From Microbispora rosea (GTDB lineage Bacteria > Actinomycetota > Actinomycetes > Streptosporangiales > Streptosporangiaceae), in contig NZ_FTNI01000003.1 in NCBI RefSeq assembly GCF_900156315.1, forward strand, positions 372,001 through 436,000: a stretch of DNA of 64,000 nucleotides, given 5' to 3'. The notes under the pieces are model-generated. The model had not been told where the DNA came from, ran no database searches, and was given only the letters and a program-made list of their open reading frames with translations. The position numbers and the translations under genes are program-made. Position 1 is the first letter of the stretch. Every line of letters begins with the position of its first letter. Positions 18,360 through 27,788 of the stretch are shown piece by piece.

Positions 18360-21300
18360 ACCGGCGCGGAGCCTGCGGCCTCCCGCGCCGAGGTGCGCCC
18401 CCATCCCTTCGCCGTCCCGCCGAGCGCCCTGGCCGGAGAGCTGCCCCGCTGGGGGGACGCGGCGGCCGAGGCGGCGGGCAAGGCCGTGTCCGGCGACGCC
18501 GTGCTGCTGCTGCCGAGTTCGGCGGCGAGTCCCCTCCCTTCCCCGGAGACCGGCCTGCGCGTCACCGCGCGCCGCCCGAGGATAAGTCCATGGCGGGTGC
18601 CCGCGCTGCTGGTCGAGCCGGGGCCCGCACTCCGCCTGCTGACCGAGGAGTTCGAGCCGCCACCCATCGCCGGGCCGTCCCTGCGTTATCTCGCGGTCGT
18701 CGCCGCCCACGCCCGTGACCTGGTGCGGCGCGGCCGGGTGCTGCCCCAGCTCGCCGCCGAGGACGGCGGCTACGCGGCGCGCTGGCGGCCGGTGCTGACC
18801 GGCGCGCACGCCGACCGCTTCCGCGAGCTCGCCGCCGCCATGCCGCCGGTCTGCCGGGCGGTGGTGCGGGAGCGGCCGTCCACCCATGTGCTGACCGAGG
18901 CGCTGGCGGGCCTGGCCGACGCCGCCGTACGGCAGGCGCTACCCGAACGCCTGCTCGGCGGGCACCGCCCCGGGACGCGCAGCCCCCTGGCCGACCGGTG
19001 GACGGTGGCGCTCACCGGGGACACGGCGGCCCTTCCCGGCGCCCGCAGGGAGGAGGCGCAGGCGCTGGCCCGGCCGCTGGAGGAGTGGTTCAGGGCGGCG
19101 CACCAGCTCGACGGCCCGGTCAAGGTGTGCTTCCGCCTCGTCGAGCCCCTCCCGGCCGAAGATCCCGCGCAGGCGGTCAGCGCACCCCACGTGGGCGCCG
19201 CGGCCGAGGCGGGAGCAGGGGCGTGGCGGGTCGAGTTCGCCCTCCAGTCGGCCGAGGACCCGAGCCTCTACGTGCCCGCTCCCCTCGTCTGGGCGGGCGA
19301 TGGCCTGCCCGGCCTGCCCGGACGGCCGGACGAGACGCTGCTCGCCGGGCTCGGCCGGGCGGCCCGTCTCTACCCGAGGATCGACGACGCGCTCCGCGAA
19401 CCCCGGCCGACGAACGTCGGCCTCGACGTGGAGGGGGCCTTCCATTTCCTCCGGCACGCCGCGCCCCTCCTGCAGTCGGCCGGCTTCGGCGTGCAGCTGC
19501 CCGCGTGGGCGGGCCGCACTCGCCTCGGCCTGAAGCTCACCACGAGGTCCCGCTCCGGACCCGGCGCCGCCGCCGACCAGGGGTTCGGGCTGGCGCAGCT
19601 CGTGGACTTCCGGGCCGAGCTGGCCGTCGGCGACGAGACGATCAGCGAGGCGGAGCTGGCCGAGCTGGCCCGGCTCAAGGTGCCGCTGGTCCGGCTGCGC
19701 GGGCAGTGGGTCGAGCTGGACGCCCGGCAGCTCGGGGCCGCGCTGAGGGCGGTGGAGCGCCGCGGCTCCGGTCAGATGACCATCGGCGAGGTCATCCAGG
19801 AGGTGGTCCACGGCGGGGACGACGAGCTTCCGCTCATGGAGGTGGACGCCGACGGCCTGCTCGGCGACCTGCTGTCGGGCGAGGCCGACCGCCGTCTCGA
19901 ACCCGTCGCGACCCCGGCCGCGTTCCACGGCACGCTCCGGCCGTACCAGGAGCGCGGGCTGGCATGGCTCGACTTCATGTCCCAAATCGGACTCGGCGGC
20001 ATTCTCGCGGACGACATGGGACTCGGTAAGTGCCTAATGCCCGATTCGCCCATCTTCGTCAACGGTGCGCTTACCTCCGCAGCCGATATTTGGCAGAACT
20101 ACGCCGTCGGCATCCTCTTCAAGGATGGCGGTGAGTGGGCCACCCCGTTGTCTCCGCTCTCCACCAATGCGATCGACGCCGAGGGCCGGGTGGTACAGGC
20201 CTCGTTCACTCGCCTCTACCGCCAGCATGTGTGGGAACGGCTTCGCCGGGTCCGCCTGGACGACGGCAGTGAGATCACGATCACCAGGCGGCATCGTTTG
20301 CTCGGTGTCAACGGTTGGACCCGCAACATCCAGCCCGGCGACCGAATCTGCGTACCCCGCCGCATTCGATGGGAGGGGGAGCCGGTCGATCCGGACCTCA
20401 CCGTACTCCTGGCATGGCAGATAAGCGAGGGCCACGAGAGTCGCAAGGCGGATCTACGAATCACCCAGAAAAACCGCGCCGTTCTCGACGAACTCCATGA
20501 GCGTATTCTCCGGATCGGCACCCGCTATGGGCTGTTCGTAAACAATCCGACCATTCGACCTACAAGGGATGTGCACGATCTGCGCCTGTGCAGCGTCGAC
20601 TACGCCGCGTTCCTCTCCGCCCGGGGCTACGAGTGGGGCCGTCTCTCCGACGCGAAACGCATTCCTGACTTCATCATGGCCGCTGGCGACGACACGGTCC
20701 GGCTTTTCCTCAGGGAATTCTTCACGGCTGAAGGCGGTGTCGTCGCGGGGATGCGGATGATCGAGATCGCGTCCGCCTCGCGCTGGCTTATGTCCCAGCT
20801 GAGCATCATGCTCCGCCGATTCGGGATCTGGCTGCGGACGGCTGAGAAGATGGAGGCGGCCACCAACGGCTCTGGAATCAGGCGGCCCTATCAAATCGGC
20901 ATGATCGGCGGTCCTGGGCTTCGATTGTTCCGCGATCTGATCGGGTTCTCCGACCCGGTGAAGCAGGCCAAGTTGGACGACCTCTGCGCGAAGCCGGCCA
21001 ACTCGAATGTGGAGGGCGTACCCGGCAGCGATCTCCTGGCGCTCGCTCGGGCGTCCACCGGCCTTCCCATGCGTCATTTCGGCGTCGGTCCCGTCTACTT
21101 CACGGGGACCCAGGAGCTTTCCCCGAAGACCGCGGCCATGGCGATCCAGGCGATGGACCGGATGTTGTCCGGCGCAGCGGAACGCGAACATCTGATTCAA
21201 CCGGAGAACCGATGGACCGGGAAGGTCGCTGCCGCCTATCGCGCCTTGGATCGGGACGCCTTGCGCGCGATCCGTGATGAGCTCGCCGTGCGCGCGGAAC

Positions 21301-22748
21301 GTGAGGTCTTCTACGCGCGGGTCGTCTCGGTGGAAGAGGTCGATTACGAGGGATACGTCTATGACTTCGAGGTGGCAGAGCACCACAACTTCGTCGCCGG
21401 AGGCATCCTCTGCCACAACACCGCACAGACCCTTTCACTGCTGCTGAATGAACGCGAGCAGGAGGAGCGGGCCGGGGCGACGCTGCTGGTGTGCCCGATG
21501 TCGCTGCTCAGCAACTGGCAGAAGGAGGCCGCCCGCTTCGCGCCCTCGCTGGACGTCTACCTCCATCACGGCACGGGCCGCCTGCGCGGCGAGGAACTGG
21601 CCGGGCGGGTCGGCGAGGCCGACCTCGTCCTCACGACGTACGGGACGGCGTTGCGCGACCGCGACGCCCTGGCCCGGTTCACCTGGGCCCGGGTCGTCTG
21701 CGACGAGGCCCAGGCCGTCAAGAACGCCGCCGCCCGGCAGGCCCAGGCGGTGCGCTCGCTCCCGGCCCGGACGAGGCTGGCGCTGACCGGCACCCCGGTC
21801 GAGAACCATCTGGCCGAGCTGTGGTCGATCATGGAGTTCTGCAACCCCGGCCTGCTCGGGTCGGCGAAGGCCTTCCGCGACCGCTACCAGGAGCCGATCG
21901 AACGGCGGGGCGACGAGGCGGCCACGGCCGCGCTCAAGCGGGCGACCGGCCCGTTCGTGCTCCGGCGCCTCAAGACCGACAAGGCGATCATCTCCGACCT
22001 CCCGGACAAGATGGAGATGAAGGTCTGGTGCACGCTCACCCCCGAGCAGGCGAGCCTCTACCAGGCGGTGGTCGAGGACATGATGGACAGGATCGCCGGC
22101 AGCGAGGGCATCGAGCGGCGCGGAAACGTCCTGGCCGCGATGACCAGGCTCAAGCAGGTCTGCAACCACCCCGCCCACCTGCTCAAGGACGGCTCCCGGC
22201 TGTCCGGCAGGTCGGGGAAGCTGGCCCGGCTGGAGGAGTTGGCCGAGGAGATCCTCAGCGAGGGCGACAAGGCACTGGTCTTCACGCAGTACGCGGAGTT
22301 CGGCTCGATGCTGCAGCCCTACCTGGCGGCGCGTCTCGACCGCCCGGTGCTGTGGCTGCACGGCGGGCTGCCGAAGAAGTCGCGCGACGCGCTGGTGGAG
22401 CGGTTCCAGACCGAGAACGAGCCGATGATCTTCCTGCTGTCGCTCAAGGCCGCCGGCACCGGTCTCAACCTCACCGCCGCCAACCACGTCGTGCACGTGG
22501 ACCGGTGGTGGAACCCCGCCGTGGAGAACCAGGCGACCGACCGGGCGTTCCGGATCGGCCAGACCCGCAATGTGCAGGTCAGGAAGTTCATCTGCGCGGG
22601 GACCCTGGAGGAGCGGATCGACGAGATGATCGAGCGTAAGAAAGCCCTGGCCGAAAGCGTCGTAGGGACGGGCGAGGACTGGATCTCCGCGCTGTCCACG
22701 GCGGAGCTGCGCGAGCTGTTCCGCCTGTCCCCCGAGGCGGTGAGGTGA
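18300..22748 (+). CDS. SNF2-family DEAD/DEAH helicase interrupted by an intein
   Basis: 1482 codons from GTG 18300 (GGAGGAG at 18288-18294); removal of the 463-residue intein leaves a 1019-residue enzyme. The N-terminal part (about 1-520) is the SNF2-associated region usual in actinobacterial homologues. The ATPase follows: motif I DDMGLGK-T is split by the intein, then the Walker B box CDEAQAVKN, motif III ALTGTPVENHL, and C-terminal motifs IV-VI including GTGLNLTAANHV and ATDRAFRIGQ. Such proteins move on double-stranded DNA using ATP. The gene is inactive unless the intein splices, because the catalytic lysine loop is interrupted. It is coupled to the downstream SWIM zinc-finger gene: its TGA is followed immediately by ATG. 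Confidence 0.94.
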   Translation: MVVIHAAWNGGKLVLWAEETTGAEPAASRAEVRPHPFAVPPSALAGELPRWGDAAAEAAGKAVSGDAVLLLPSSAASPLPSPETGLRVTARRPRISPWRVPALLVEPGPALRLLTEEFEPPPIAGPSLRYLAVVAAHARDLVRRGRVLPQLAAEDGGYAARWRPVLTGAHADRFRELAAAMPPVCRAVVRERPSTHVLTEALAGLADAAVRQALPERLLGGHRPGTRSPLADRWTVALTGDTAALPGARREEAQALARPLEEWFRAAHQLDGPVKVCFRLVEPLPAEDPAQAVSAPHVGAAAEAGAGAWRVEFALQSAEDPSLYVPAPLVWAGDGLPGLPGRPDETLLAGLGRAARLYPRIDDALREPRPTNVGLDVEGAFHFLRHAAPLLQSAGFGVQLPAWAGRTRLGLKLTTRSRSGPGAAADQGFGLAQLVDFRAELAVGDETISEAELAELARLKVPLVRLRGQWVELDARQLGAALRAVERRGSGQMTIGEVIQEVVHGGDDELPLMEVDADGLLGDLLSGEADRRLEPVATPAAFHGTLRPYQERGLAWLDFMSQIGLGGILADDMGLGKCLMPDSPIFVNGALTSAADIWQNYAVGILFKDGGEWATPLSPLSTNAIDAEGRVVQASFTRLYRQHVWERLRRVRLDDGSEITITRRHRLLGVNGWTRNIQPGDRICVPRRIRWEGEPVDPDLTVLLAWQISEGHESRKADLRITQKNRAVLDELHERILRIGTRYGLFVNNPTIRPTRDVHDLRLCSVDYAAFLSARGYEWGRLSDAKRIPDFIMAAGDDTVRLFLREFFTAEGGVVAGMRMIEIASASRWLMSQLSIMLRRFGIWLRTAEKMEAATNGSGIRRPYQIGMIGGPGLRLFRDLIGFSDPVKQAKLDDLCAKPANSNVEGVPGSDLLALARASTGLPMRHFGVGPVYFTGTQELSPKTAAMAIQAMDRMLSGAAEREHLIQPENRWTGKVAAAYRALDRDALRAIRDELAVRAEREVFYARVVSVEEVDYEGYVYDFEVAEHHNFVAGGILCHNTAQTLSLLLNEREQEERAGATLLVCPMSLLSNWQKEAARFAPSLDVYLHHGTGRLRGEELAGRVGEADLVLTTYGTALRDRDALARFTWARVVCDEAQAVKNAAARQAQAVRSLPARTRLALTGTPVENHLAELWSIMEFCNPGLLGSAKAFRDRYQEPIERRGDEAATAALKRATGPFVLRRLKTDKAIISDLPDKMEMKVWCTLTPEQASLYQAVVEDMMDRIAGSEGIERRGNVLAAMTRLKQVCNHPAHLLKDGSRLSGRSGKLARLEELAEEILSEGDKALVFTQYAEFGSMLQPYLAARLDRPVLWLHGGLPKKSRDALVERFQTENEPMIFLLSLKAAGTGLNLTAANHVVHVDRWWNPAVENQATDRAFRIGQTRNVQVRKFICAGTLEERIDEMIERKKALAESVVGTGEDWISALSTAELRELFRLSPEAVR
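20031..21419 (+). mobile_element. Intein with LAGLIDADG-type homing endonuclease, in the Walker A motif of the helicase
   Basis: 463 residues starting with Cys (CLMPDSPIFVNG) directly after the Walker A lysine and ending ILCHN before a +1 Thr. All splicing features are visible: Cys1, a block-B TxxH (TRRH within ITITRRHRLL), a block-F-like region (VYDFEVAEHHNFVAGG), the penultimate His and the terminal Asn. Two LAGLIDADG-like helices, LLAWQISEGH (about intein residues 124-133) and FLREFFTAEGG (about 226-236), about 100 residues apart, show a homing endonuclease that may still be active. GC content and codon use are clearly lower in GC than the surrounding gene, which indicates horizontal acquisition. 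Confidence 0.95.
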
Positions 22749-23642
22749 ATGCCGGTCGGGCGGGACGGCTGGTTCGAGGCCGCGCGGCCCATCAGGGTCG
22801 AGGGCGGCATCAAGGCGCGCTCGAAGCGGGGGACCATCGGCGAGCAGTGGTGGTCGCGGCGGTTCGTCGACGTCCTGGAGCGCGTCTGCGACGCGGGCAG
22901 GCTGACCCGGGGCCGCGCGTACGCGCGACGGGGCCAGGTGCTCGACCTCGACCTCGGTCCCGGCCTGGTGAAGGCCCGGGTGCAGGGCTCCCGGCCGGAC
23001 CCTTACGGCGTGAGCGTGCGGATCACGGCGTACGGCGAGCGGGAGTGGGCGGGGCTGGTCGAGGCGCTGGCCGCGCAGGCTCTCCACCGGGCGAAGCTGC
23101 TCGCCGGGGAGATGCCGCCGGAGATCGAGCAGGTCTTCGAGGCGTGCGGGCTGCCGCTCTTCCCCGGCGAGCGCGGCCTGGACATGGACTGCTCCTGCCC
23201 CGACTGGGGCTTTCCGTGCAAGCACCTGTCGGCCGTGCTCTACCTGCTGGCCGAGGCGTTCGACGACGATCCGTTCCTGGTGCTGGCCTGGCGGGGCATG
23301 GCCAGGGAGGGCCTGCTCGACGCCCTCCGCGCCACCGGCGGCGACGGCGGGCGGATCGCGGCTGAGCCGGGAGGCGGCGGGACACCCGACCCGCTCGGCG
23401 TGCCCGACGTCCCGTTCGCCGAGCGGATGAGCGACTTCTACGAGTCCGGCGCCTCGGCGGCCCGCCTCGGCCCGCCGGCCGATCCCGGATCTCCTCCCGA
23501 CCTGCTGCTGCGCGCGCTGGACCCGCCGCAGGTCAAGGCCAGGCACATCCCGCTGCTCGACCTGCTGCGGCCCGCGTACCGGACTCTCGCGGCCGGGGAG
23601 AACGACGAGGCCGAGGGAGTATCCCGTGATCTTTTGCCATAG
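22749..23642 (+). CDS. SWIM zinc-finger protein
   Basis: 297 residues; the ATG directly follows the helicase stop, so translation is coupled. The zinc-binding SWIM motif CxCx(n)CxH is seen as CSCPDWGFPCKH, preceded by DMD, near residue 147. The rest is a helical region with no enzyme motif. In actinobacteria SWIM proteins of this type are standard partners of this SNF2 helicase subfamily and are presumed to help it bind DNA or protein, but the pathway is not established. Confidence 0.92.
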   Translation: MPVGRDGWFEAARPIRVEGGIKARSKRGTIGEQWWSRRFVDVLERVCDAGRLTRGRAYARRGQVLDLDLGPGLVKARVQGSRPDPYGVSVRITAYGEREWAGLVEALAAQALHRAKLLAGEMPPEIEQVFEACGLPLFPGERGLDMDCSCPDWGFPCKHLSAVLYLLAEAFDDDPFLVLAWRGMAREGLLDALRATGGDGGRIAAEPGGGGTPDPLGVPDVPFAERMSDFYESGASAARLGPPADPGSPPDLLLRALDPPQVKARHIPLLDLLRPAYRTLAAGENDEAEGVSRDLLP

Positions 23643-23683
23643 CGAGGATCGGCCAGGTGGATGCATCGCAAGGCCGAGGAGGA

Positions 23684-23704
23684 GCCCATAGCGGAGCTAT
23701 GGGC
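23684..23704. terminator. Short palindromic element downstream of the SWIM gene
   Basis: GCCCATAGC and GCTATGGGC pair over 9 bp with a 3-base loop, 42 bases after the SWIM gene and before the convergent lipid kinase gene. It could end transcription or be a dispersed intergenic repeat. No T-tract follows. Confidence 0.45.
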
Positions 23705-23782
23705 GACGACGAGAACGCAGCGAGGCGCCATTTGGCCGACCGCAGTAGGCTGGAAAGATCACGAGACACGACCTGGTAGGGA

Positions 23783-24718
23783 TCAGGTGTCCTCGAAGCT
23801 CTGCGGGACCATCACGCGGACGCCGTTCGGGACGGTCCTGAGCACGAGCGGGGTGCGCAGCCGCACCTCGCCGTCGATGTCGGCCGCCATCGGCGGGTCG
23901 GTCTCCAGCAGCATCTCCTGACCGGTCACGAACGGCCCGCCCGCGAGGCTGGTCCATCTGCCGGTGGTCGCCCGCACGAGGGTCTCCCCGAGCAGGCGCA
24001 GCCGCTTGCCGGAGCCGAGCTGGTAGGCCACCAGCTTGCGGTTGTCGATGCTGACGTCCCTGGCGATCTGCCAGCCGCCGTGGAAGCGGCCGTTGGCGAT
24101 GTTGAGCTGGTGGGTCAGCAGTTCGTGGCGCTTGCCGTCCACGGTGATGTAGGCGCGGAACGGCCGGTGCCTCGGCAGGATCGTCATCGCGGTCAGCGGG
24201 TAGGCCGCCCGGCCGAGCATCCGCTTGAGCCACGGCTTGACCGTGCCCGCCACCTCGACCGAGACGCCGAAGCTCGCGAGGTTGGCGAAGGGCCGGTCGC
24301 CGCAGATGCCGAGGTCGATGTCGGCCACCTTGCCCTCGGTGAACACGCCGATCGCCCCTGGCAGGTCGAGCGGCAGCCCCAGGCTGCGGGCGAAGTTGTT
24401 GGTGGTGCCCAGCGGCAGCACGCCGAGGGCGACGTCGCGGCCCGCCACGTGCCTGACCGAGCTGCTCAGCGTGCCGTCGCCGCCCCCGACGACGAGCAGG
24501 TCGGGGCCGGAGTCGAGCGCGCGGGTCAGGATGTCGCGCAGCCGCGAGGGGTCGGTGACGGGGTGGACGCCGGTGAGCCGGAAGTCGCGCTCCTTCAGCA
24601 GCCGCAGCACCTCGGCGTAGTGGCGCCGGCCCCGCCGCGACTTGGTGTTCACGACGACGGCGGCCTTCCGCTCCCGGTGGATGGTCTCCGTATGCTCCGC
24701 CTTGCTCCGCACGGTCAC
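23783..24718 (-). CDS. Diacylglycerol/lipid kinase family protein
   Basis: 311 residues from a GTG at 24718 (ribosome binding site weak; GTG 24712 is possible). The catalytic core shows GGGDGT (78-83) and the nucleotide-binding GTTNNFA (104-110), both diagnostic for the DAGK/sphingosine kinase/YegS superfamily. These enzymes phosphorylate diacylglycerol or related lipids at the membrane using ATP. The C-terminal beta-sandwich (from about 130) includes ASFGVSVEVAG. It stands alone between the SWIM gene and the M6 protease. Confidence 0.9.
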   Translation of the reverse strand: MTVRSKAEHTETIHRERKAAVVVNTKSRRGRRHYAEVLRLLKERDFRLTGVHPVTDPSRLRDILTRALDSGPDLLVVGGGDGTLSSSVRHVAGRDVALGVLPLGTTNNFARSLGLPLDLPGAIGVFTEGKVADIDLGICGDRPFANLASFGVSVEVAGTVKPWLKRMLGRAAYPLTAMTILPRHRPFRAYITVDGKRHELLTHQLNIANGRFHGGWQIARDVSIDNRKLVAYQLGSGKRLRLLGETLVRATTGRWTSLAGGPFVTGQEMLLETDPPMAADIDGEVRLRTPLVLRTVPNGVRVMVPQSFEDT

Positions 24719-24834
24719 ATGCTAGGGGCCGCCGCGGCCGGATGCGCGGCCCCGGACGCGAGTGTGCCCGGCTGCCGTCCGGGGCGGACGGCGGCCGGGC
24801 ACGGGGGCCACGGGGCTTCACACCCCGATGGCGG

Positions 24835-27591
24835 TTACTTCTTGGCCGGGGTGACCTGGACGATCGCGCCCAGGTTGGCCGGCAGCGGGCTGATCAGCTT
24901 GATCTGCACGCCGAGCTGCTTGCCCTCGTCGCCGGGGTTGCCGGTGCCGAGAATCGGGCCGCCGATGTCGGTGCCGTACAGCTCCTTCGCGGGGGTGCCG
25001 TCCGCGTGGACGATCCTGGTCGAGTACGGCTGGTTGTCCTTGGACGGGACGACCGCCGAGGAGTCACGCTGGCGGTAGTACAGGCTGCCGTCGTCGTGAA
25101 TCTCCAGGCCGGGGTACCAGCCCTTGGCGTCCGTGAACGACTTCACCGCGGCCTGCTTGCCGAACGAGGTGCAGTACTCCACGAACGGCTCGCCCTCGAC
25201 GCACTCCTTGAACGGGTAGGTGCCGACGAAGTTGAACGCCGCGTTGGACGACTGCGGACGGGACGGCAGGTTCTTCAGCACGCTCGGGTCGTGCGCGGCC
25301 GCCTCACCCGTACGGCGCAGCGGCTCGAAGTGCGAGTCCACGATGAGCAGCTCGCCCTTCGGGCCCACCGACGGCAGGTCGAACGTGCGGCCCGAGACGT
25401 CGTTGTTGGACACCGAGGTGTCGCGGTACCACACGAGCAGGCCGGGGGCGTTGTACTTGACCTTCTCGACCTTCCAGGCGCCGTCGTGCGACCAGGTCGT
25501 GTCGTAGGCGTACTCCAGGCCCTTGTCGAACCCGTCGAAGTTGCGCCACTCGGCGAGGTAGTACTGCGCCGCCTGCTCCTGGCCGGAGTGGATGACCCAG
25601 CCGGCGCCGCTGGTGTCGGTGAACGTGCCCGTGGTGGCCGTCCAGCCGTTGGCGCCTCCCTCGACGTCGTCGGTCCAGACCGCGGTGGCGCCGTTGTTCA
25701 GCGAGAAGTCGTCGTTGAACCAGCCGCGCTGCACGGACGCCGCGTCGGTGGCGTAGCGCAGGCGGATCTGGACGGACGTGCCCGCGAACGGGGCGAGGTC
25801 GACGTACAGGTGGTGCCAGCCGCCGCTCTCACCGGTGAGGCCGTACTTCTTGTTGCCGTAGTCCTTCAGGCGGCCGTTGGGGTCGGTGTAGTCGTCGCCG
25901 GTGGTGGCGAGGCTGCCGTCCTCGTTGTAGACCTTCTGCTCGGTCCATGTGGCGCCGCCGTCAGTGGAGATCTCGAAGAAGCCGTAGTCCCAGTCGGCCT
26001 CGATGCCCCAGTCGCTCCACCACCAGAACTTCGCGTCCGCCCCGGCCGGGACGTCGACGGTCCTGCTCAGCTTGTTGTCGGCCCAGTCCTGGTCGCTGTT
26101 GGACCACCACAGGTTCGACCCGCTGTGCGGGGTGGACATGATGTTCTGCTTGTCCGGCAGGTTAATCCGCACGCCGTCCTCGGTGCCCTTCGGCGTACGC
26201 GAGGTCTGGCCGACCGTCACGAGCTGGTTCTTGCCGCCCGGCTCGATGACCTTCGGGTTGGCCCACCCGAGCACCCACTTGTCCCACAGGCCCATGTGGG
26301 TGGGCAGGGACTGGAAGATCGGCCCGGAGTGCGAGCCGCTCGACATCAGGTCCCAGAAGTCGACGTCGGAGTCGCCCTCGCCGGTGGTGTCGTACAGGTC
26401 CGGCAGGCCGAGGTCGTGGCCGTACTCGTGGGCGAACACGCCCACCCCGGCGTCCTCCGGCTGGAGGATGTAGTTGGAGATCTTCACGTTCGTGCCCGGG
26501 ACCGTGTAGCCGCCGGCCACGTCGCTGGAGTGGGCCCACAGGGAGAGCGTGCCCTCGGCACCGCCGCCCCCCGACTTGTCCTCACCGGCGTGGATCAGCA
26601 CGAGGTGGTCGACGACGCCGTCGGGCTCGTCGAAGTTGCCGTCGCCGTCGGCGTCGGAGGTGTCCTCGACGTCGTAGTCGGCCCACGGGAAGTTCGGGTT
26701 CGACTTCACGAGCGCGTCGACCGCGTCGACCGCGAGCTGGGCGGCGCCGCGCGGGTTGTCCGGGTGGCCGGTCATGTCCTGCGGGTAGGTGTGGCACTTG
26801 CCCGCGCCGTACCACGCCTCGGAGTGCGGGACCTTGAGCCAGCCGACGGCCTCACCGGTGACGGTGTAGGCGCCCTTCGACATCTCCTCGTACATGTTCT
26901 TCATGGTGGAGCCGGAGATGTCGATGCCCTTCTTGCCGTCCCGGGGGTCCTTCAGATCCGGGCGGACCCGGGTCGTGATCCCCTTGGAGGTGTAGAGCAT
27001 GTTGTTGTAGTGGGCCGTGTTGAAGTCGGCCACCCACATGGAGTTGTTGTCCTTGCCCCCGCCGCCGGCGGTCGCCGGGTTGGGGATCTTGTTGTGCAGC
27101 GGGCCGTTCAGCTTGGTGCCCGGCGGCTCGGTGATGCAGTCGTCGACGTCGTCGATCGTCCTCGGGTGGGACCAGCCGGAGAAGTCGTCGTTGGCCTGGT
27201 CGTTGAACTCGACCAGCAGCGTGAGGAGCTTGGCGGTGCGGGTCGTCTTCGCCTTCTTGTAGATGAAGTCGAAGGGGTTCTTCCCGGTCTTGATCGCCTG
27301 CTTCTCGTGCTTGGCGAGCACCCGCGCCGCGACCGGGTTGCCGCTCGCGAACTTGTGGTCGATCGCCTGCGCCAGGGCCGCGGTGCGCTTGGCGCCCTTG
27401 GCCGGGACCTTCTCATCGATGGTGGTGAAGTCGCCCTGCACGCGCGGCGGCGCGTAGTTGATGTAGTGGTCCTTGGCGGAGGGCTGGTAGCCCGCCGTGG
27501 GAGCCGCAGCCGCACCGGCCGCGGCCAGACCTCCTGCCGCCAGCCCGAGCGCGGGCACGATCGCGGCGAGACGCCGGATTCTTCTGGACAA
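24835..27591 (-). CDS. Secreted M6-family metalloprotease (immune inhibitor A-like)
   Basis: 918 residues. I chose TTG 27591 because GGGAAGGGA stands 5 bases upstream and the signal peptide (SRRIRRLAAIVPALGLAAGG) begins here; a GTG at 27624 is also open. After a propeptide of about 100 residues comes the M6 peptidase domain with the zinc site HEYGHDLGLPDLYD (about residue 387). Downstream are beta-sandwich domains with FFEISTDGGATW and repeated Trp/Asp-rich loops, then a C-terminal segment ending VQVTPAKK. Acidic DADGDGNFDEPDG suggests calcium binding. InhA-type enzymes degrade extracellular proteins; here it is probably a nutrient or developmental protease. Confidence 0.94.
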   Translation of the reverse strand: MSRRIRRLAAIVPALGLAAGGLAAAGAAAAPTAGYQPSAKDHYINYAPPRVQGDFTTIDEKVPAKGAKRTAALAQAIDHKFASGNPVAARVLAKHEKQAIKTGKNPFDFIYKKAKTTRTAKLLTLLVEFNDQANDDFSGWSHPRTIDDVDDCITEPPGTKLNGPLHNKIPNPATAGGGGKDNNSMWVADFNTAHYNNMLYTSKGITTRVRPDLKDPRDGKKGIDISGSTMKNMYEEMSKGAYTVTGEAVGWLKVPHSEAWYGAGKCHTYPQDMTGHPDNPRGAAQLAVDAVDALVKSNPNFPWADYDVEDTSDADGDGNFDEPDGVVDHLVLIHAGEDKSGGGGAEGTLSLWAHSSDVAGGYTVPGTNVKISNYILQPEDAGVGVFAHEYGHDLGLPDLYDTTGEGDSDVDFWDLMSSGSHSGPIFQSLPTHMGLWDKWVLGWANPKVIEPGGKNQLVTVGQTSRTPKGTEDGVRINLPDKQNIMSTPHSGSNLWWSNSDQDWADNKLSRTVDVPAGADAKFWWWSDWGIEADWDYGFFEISTDGGATWTEQKVYNEDGSLATTGDDYTDPNGRLKDYGNKKYGLTGESGGWHHLYVDLAPFAGTSVQIRLRYATDAASVQRGWFNDDFSLNNGATAVWTDDVEGGANGWTATTGTFTDTSGAGWVIHSGQEQAAQYYLAEWRNFDGFDKGLEYAYDTTWSHDGAWKVEKVKYNAPGLLVWYRDTSVSNNDVSGRTFDLPSVGPKGELLIVDSHFEPLRRTGEAAAHDPSVLKNLPSRPQSSNAAFNFVGTYPFKECVEGEPFVEYCTSFGKQAAVKSFTDAKGWYPGLEIHDDGSLYYRQRDSSAVVPSKDNQPYSTRIVHADGTPAKELYGTDIGGPILGTGNPGDEGKQLGVQIKLISPLPANLGAIVQVTPAKK

Positions 27592-27788
27592 CGAGATCCC
27601 TTCCCGTCCGGGTTCCCCGGACACCCATGCACGGCGCGCCGGGATGAGCGCGCATGCGGGACCTTAAACGAGGGGGTAAAGGGCGGGTAAAGAGGCATCC
27701 GGCATGGTTGTCAAAATGTGATCTGTACCGAAAACCGTTAATAATTCCGGATGACACCCGATACCGAACCGTGCCGTAAAGTCCAGAC

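Noticed and set aside
27592-27624. GTG start of the M6 protease at 27624
   Set aside because: It would place a charged 11-residue extension before the signal peptide; TTG 27591 has the much better ribosome binding site.
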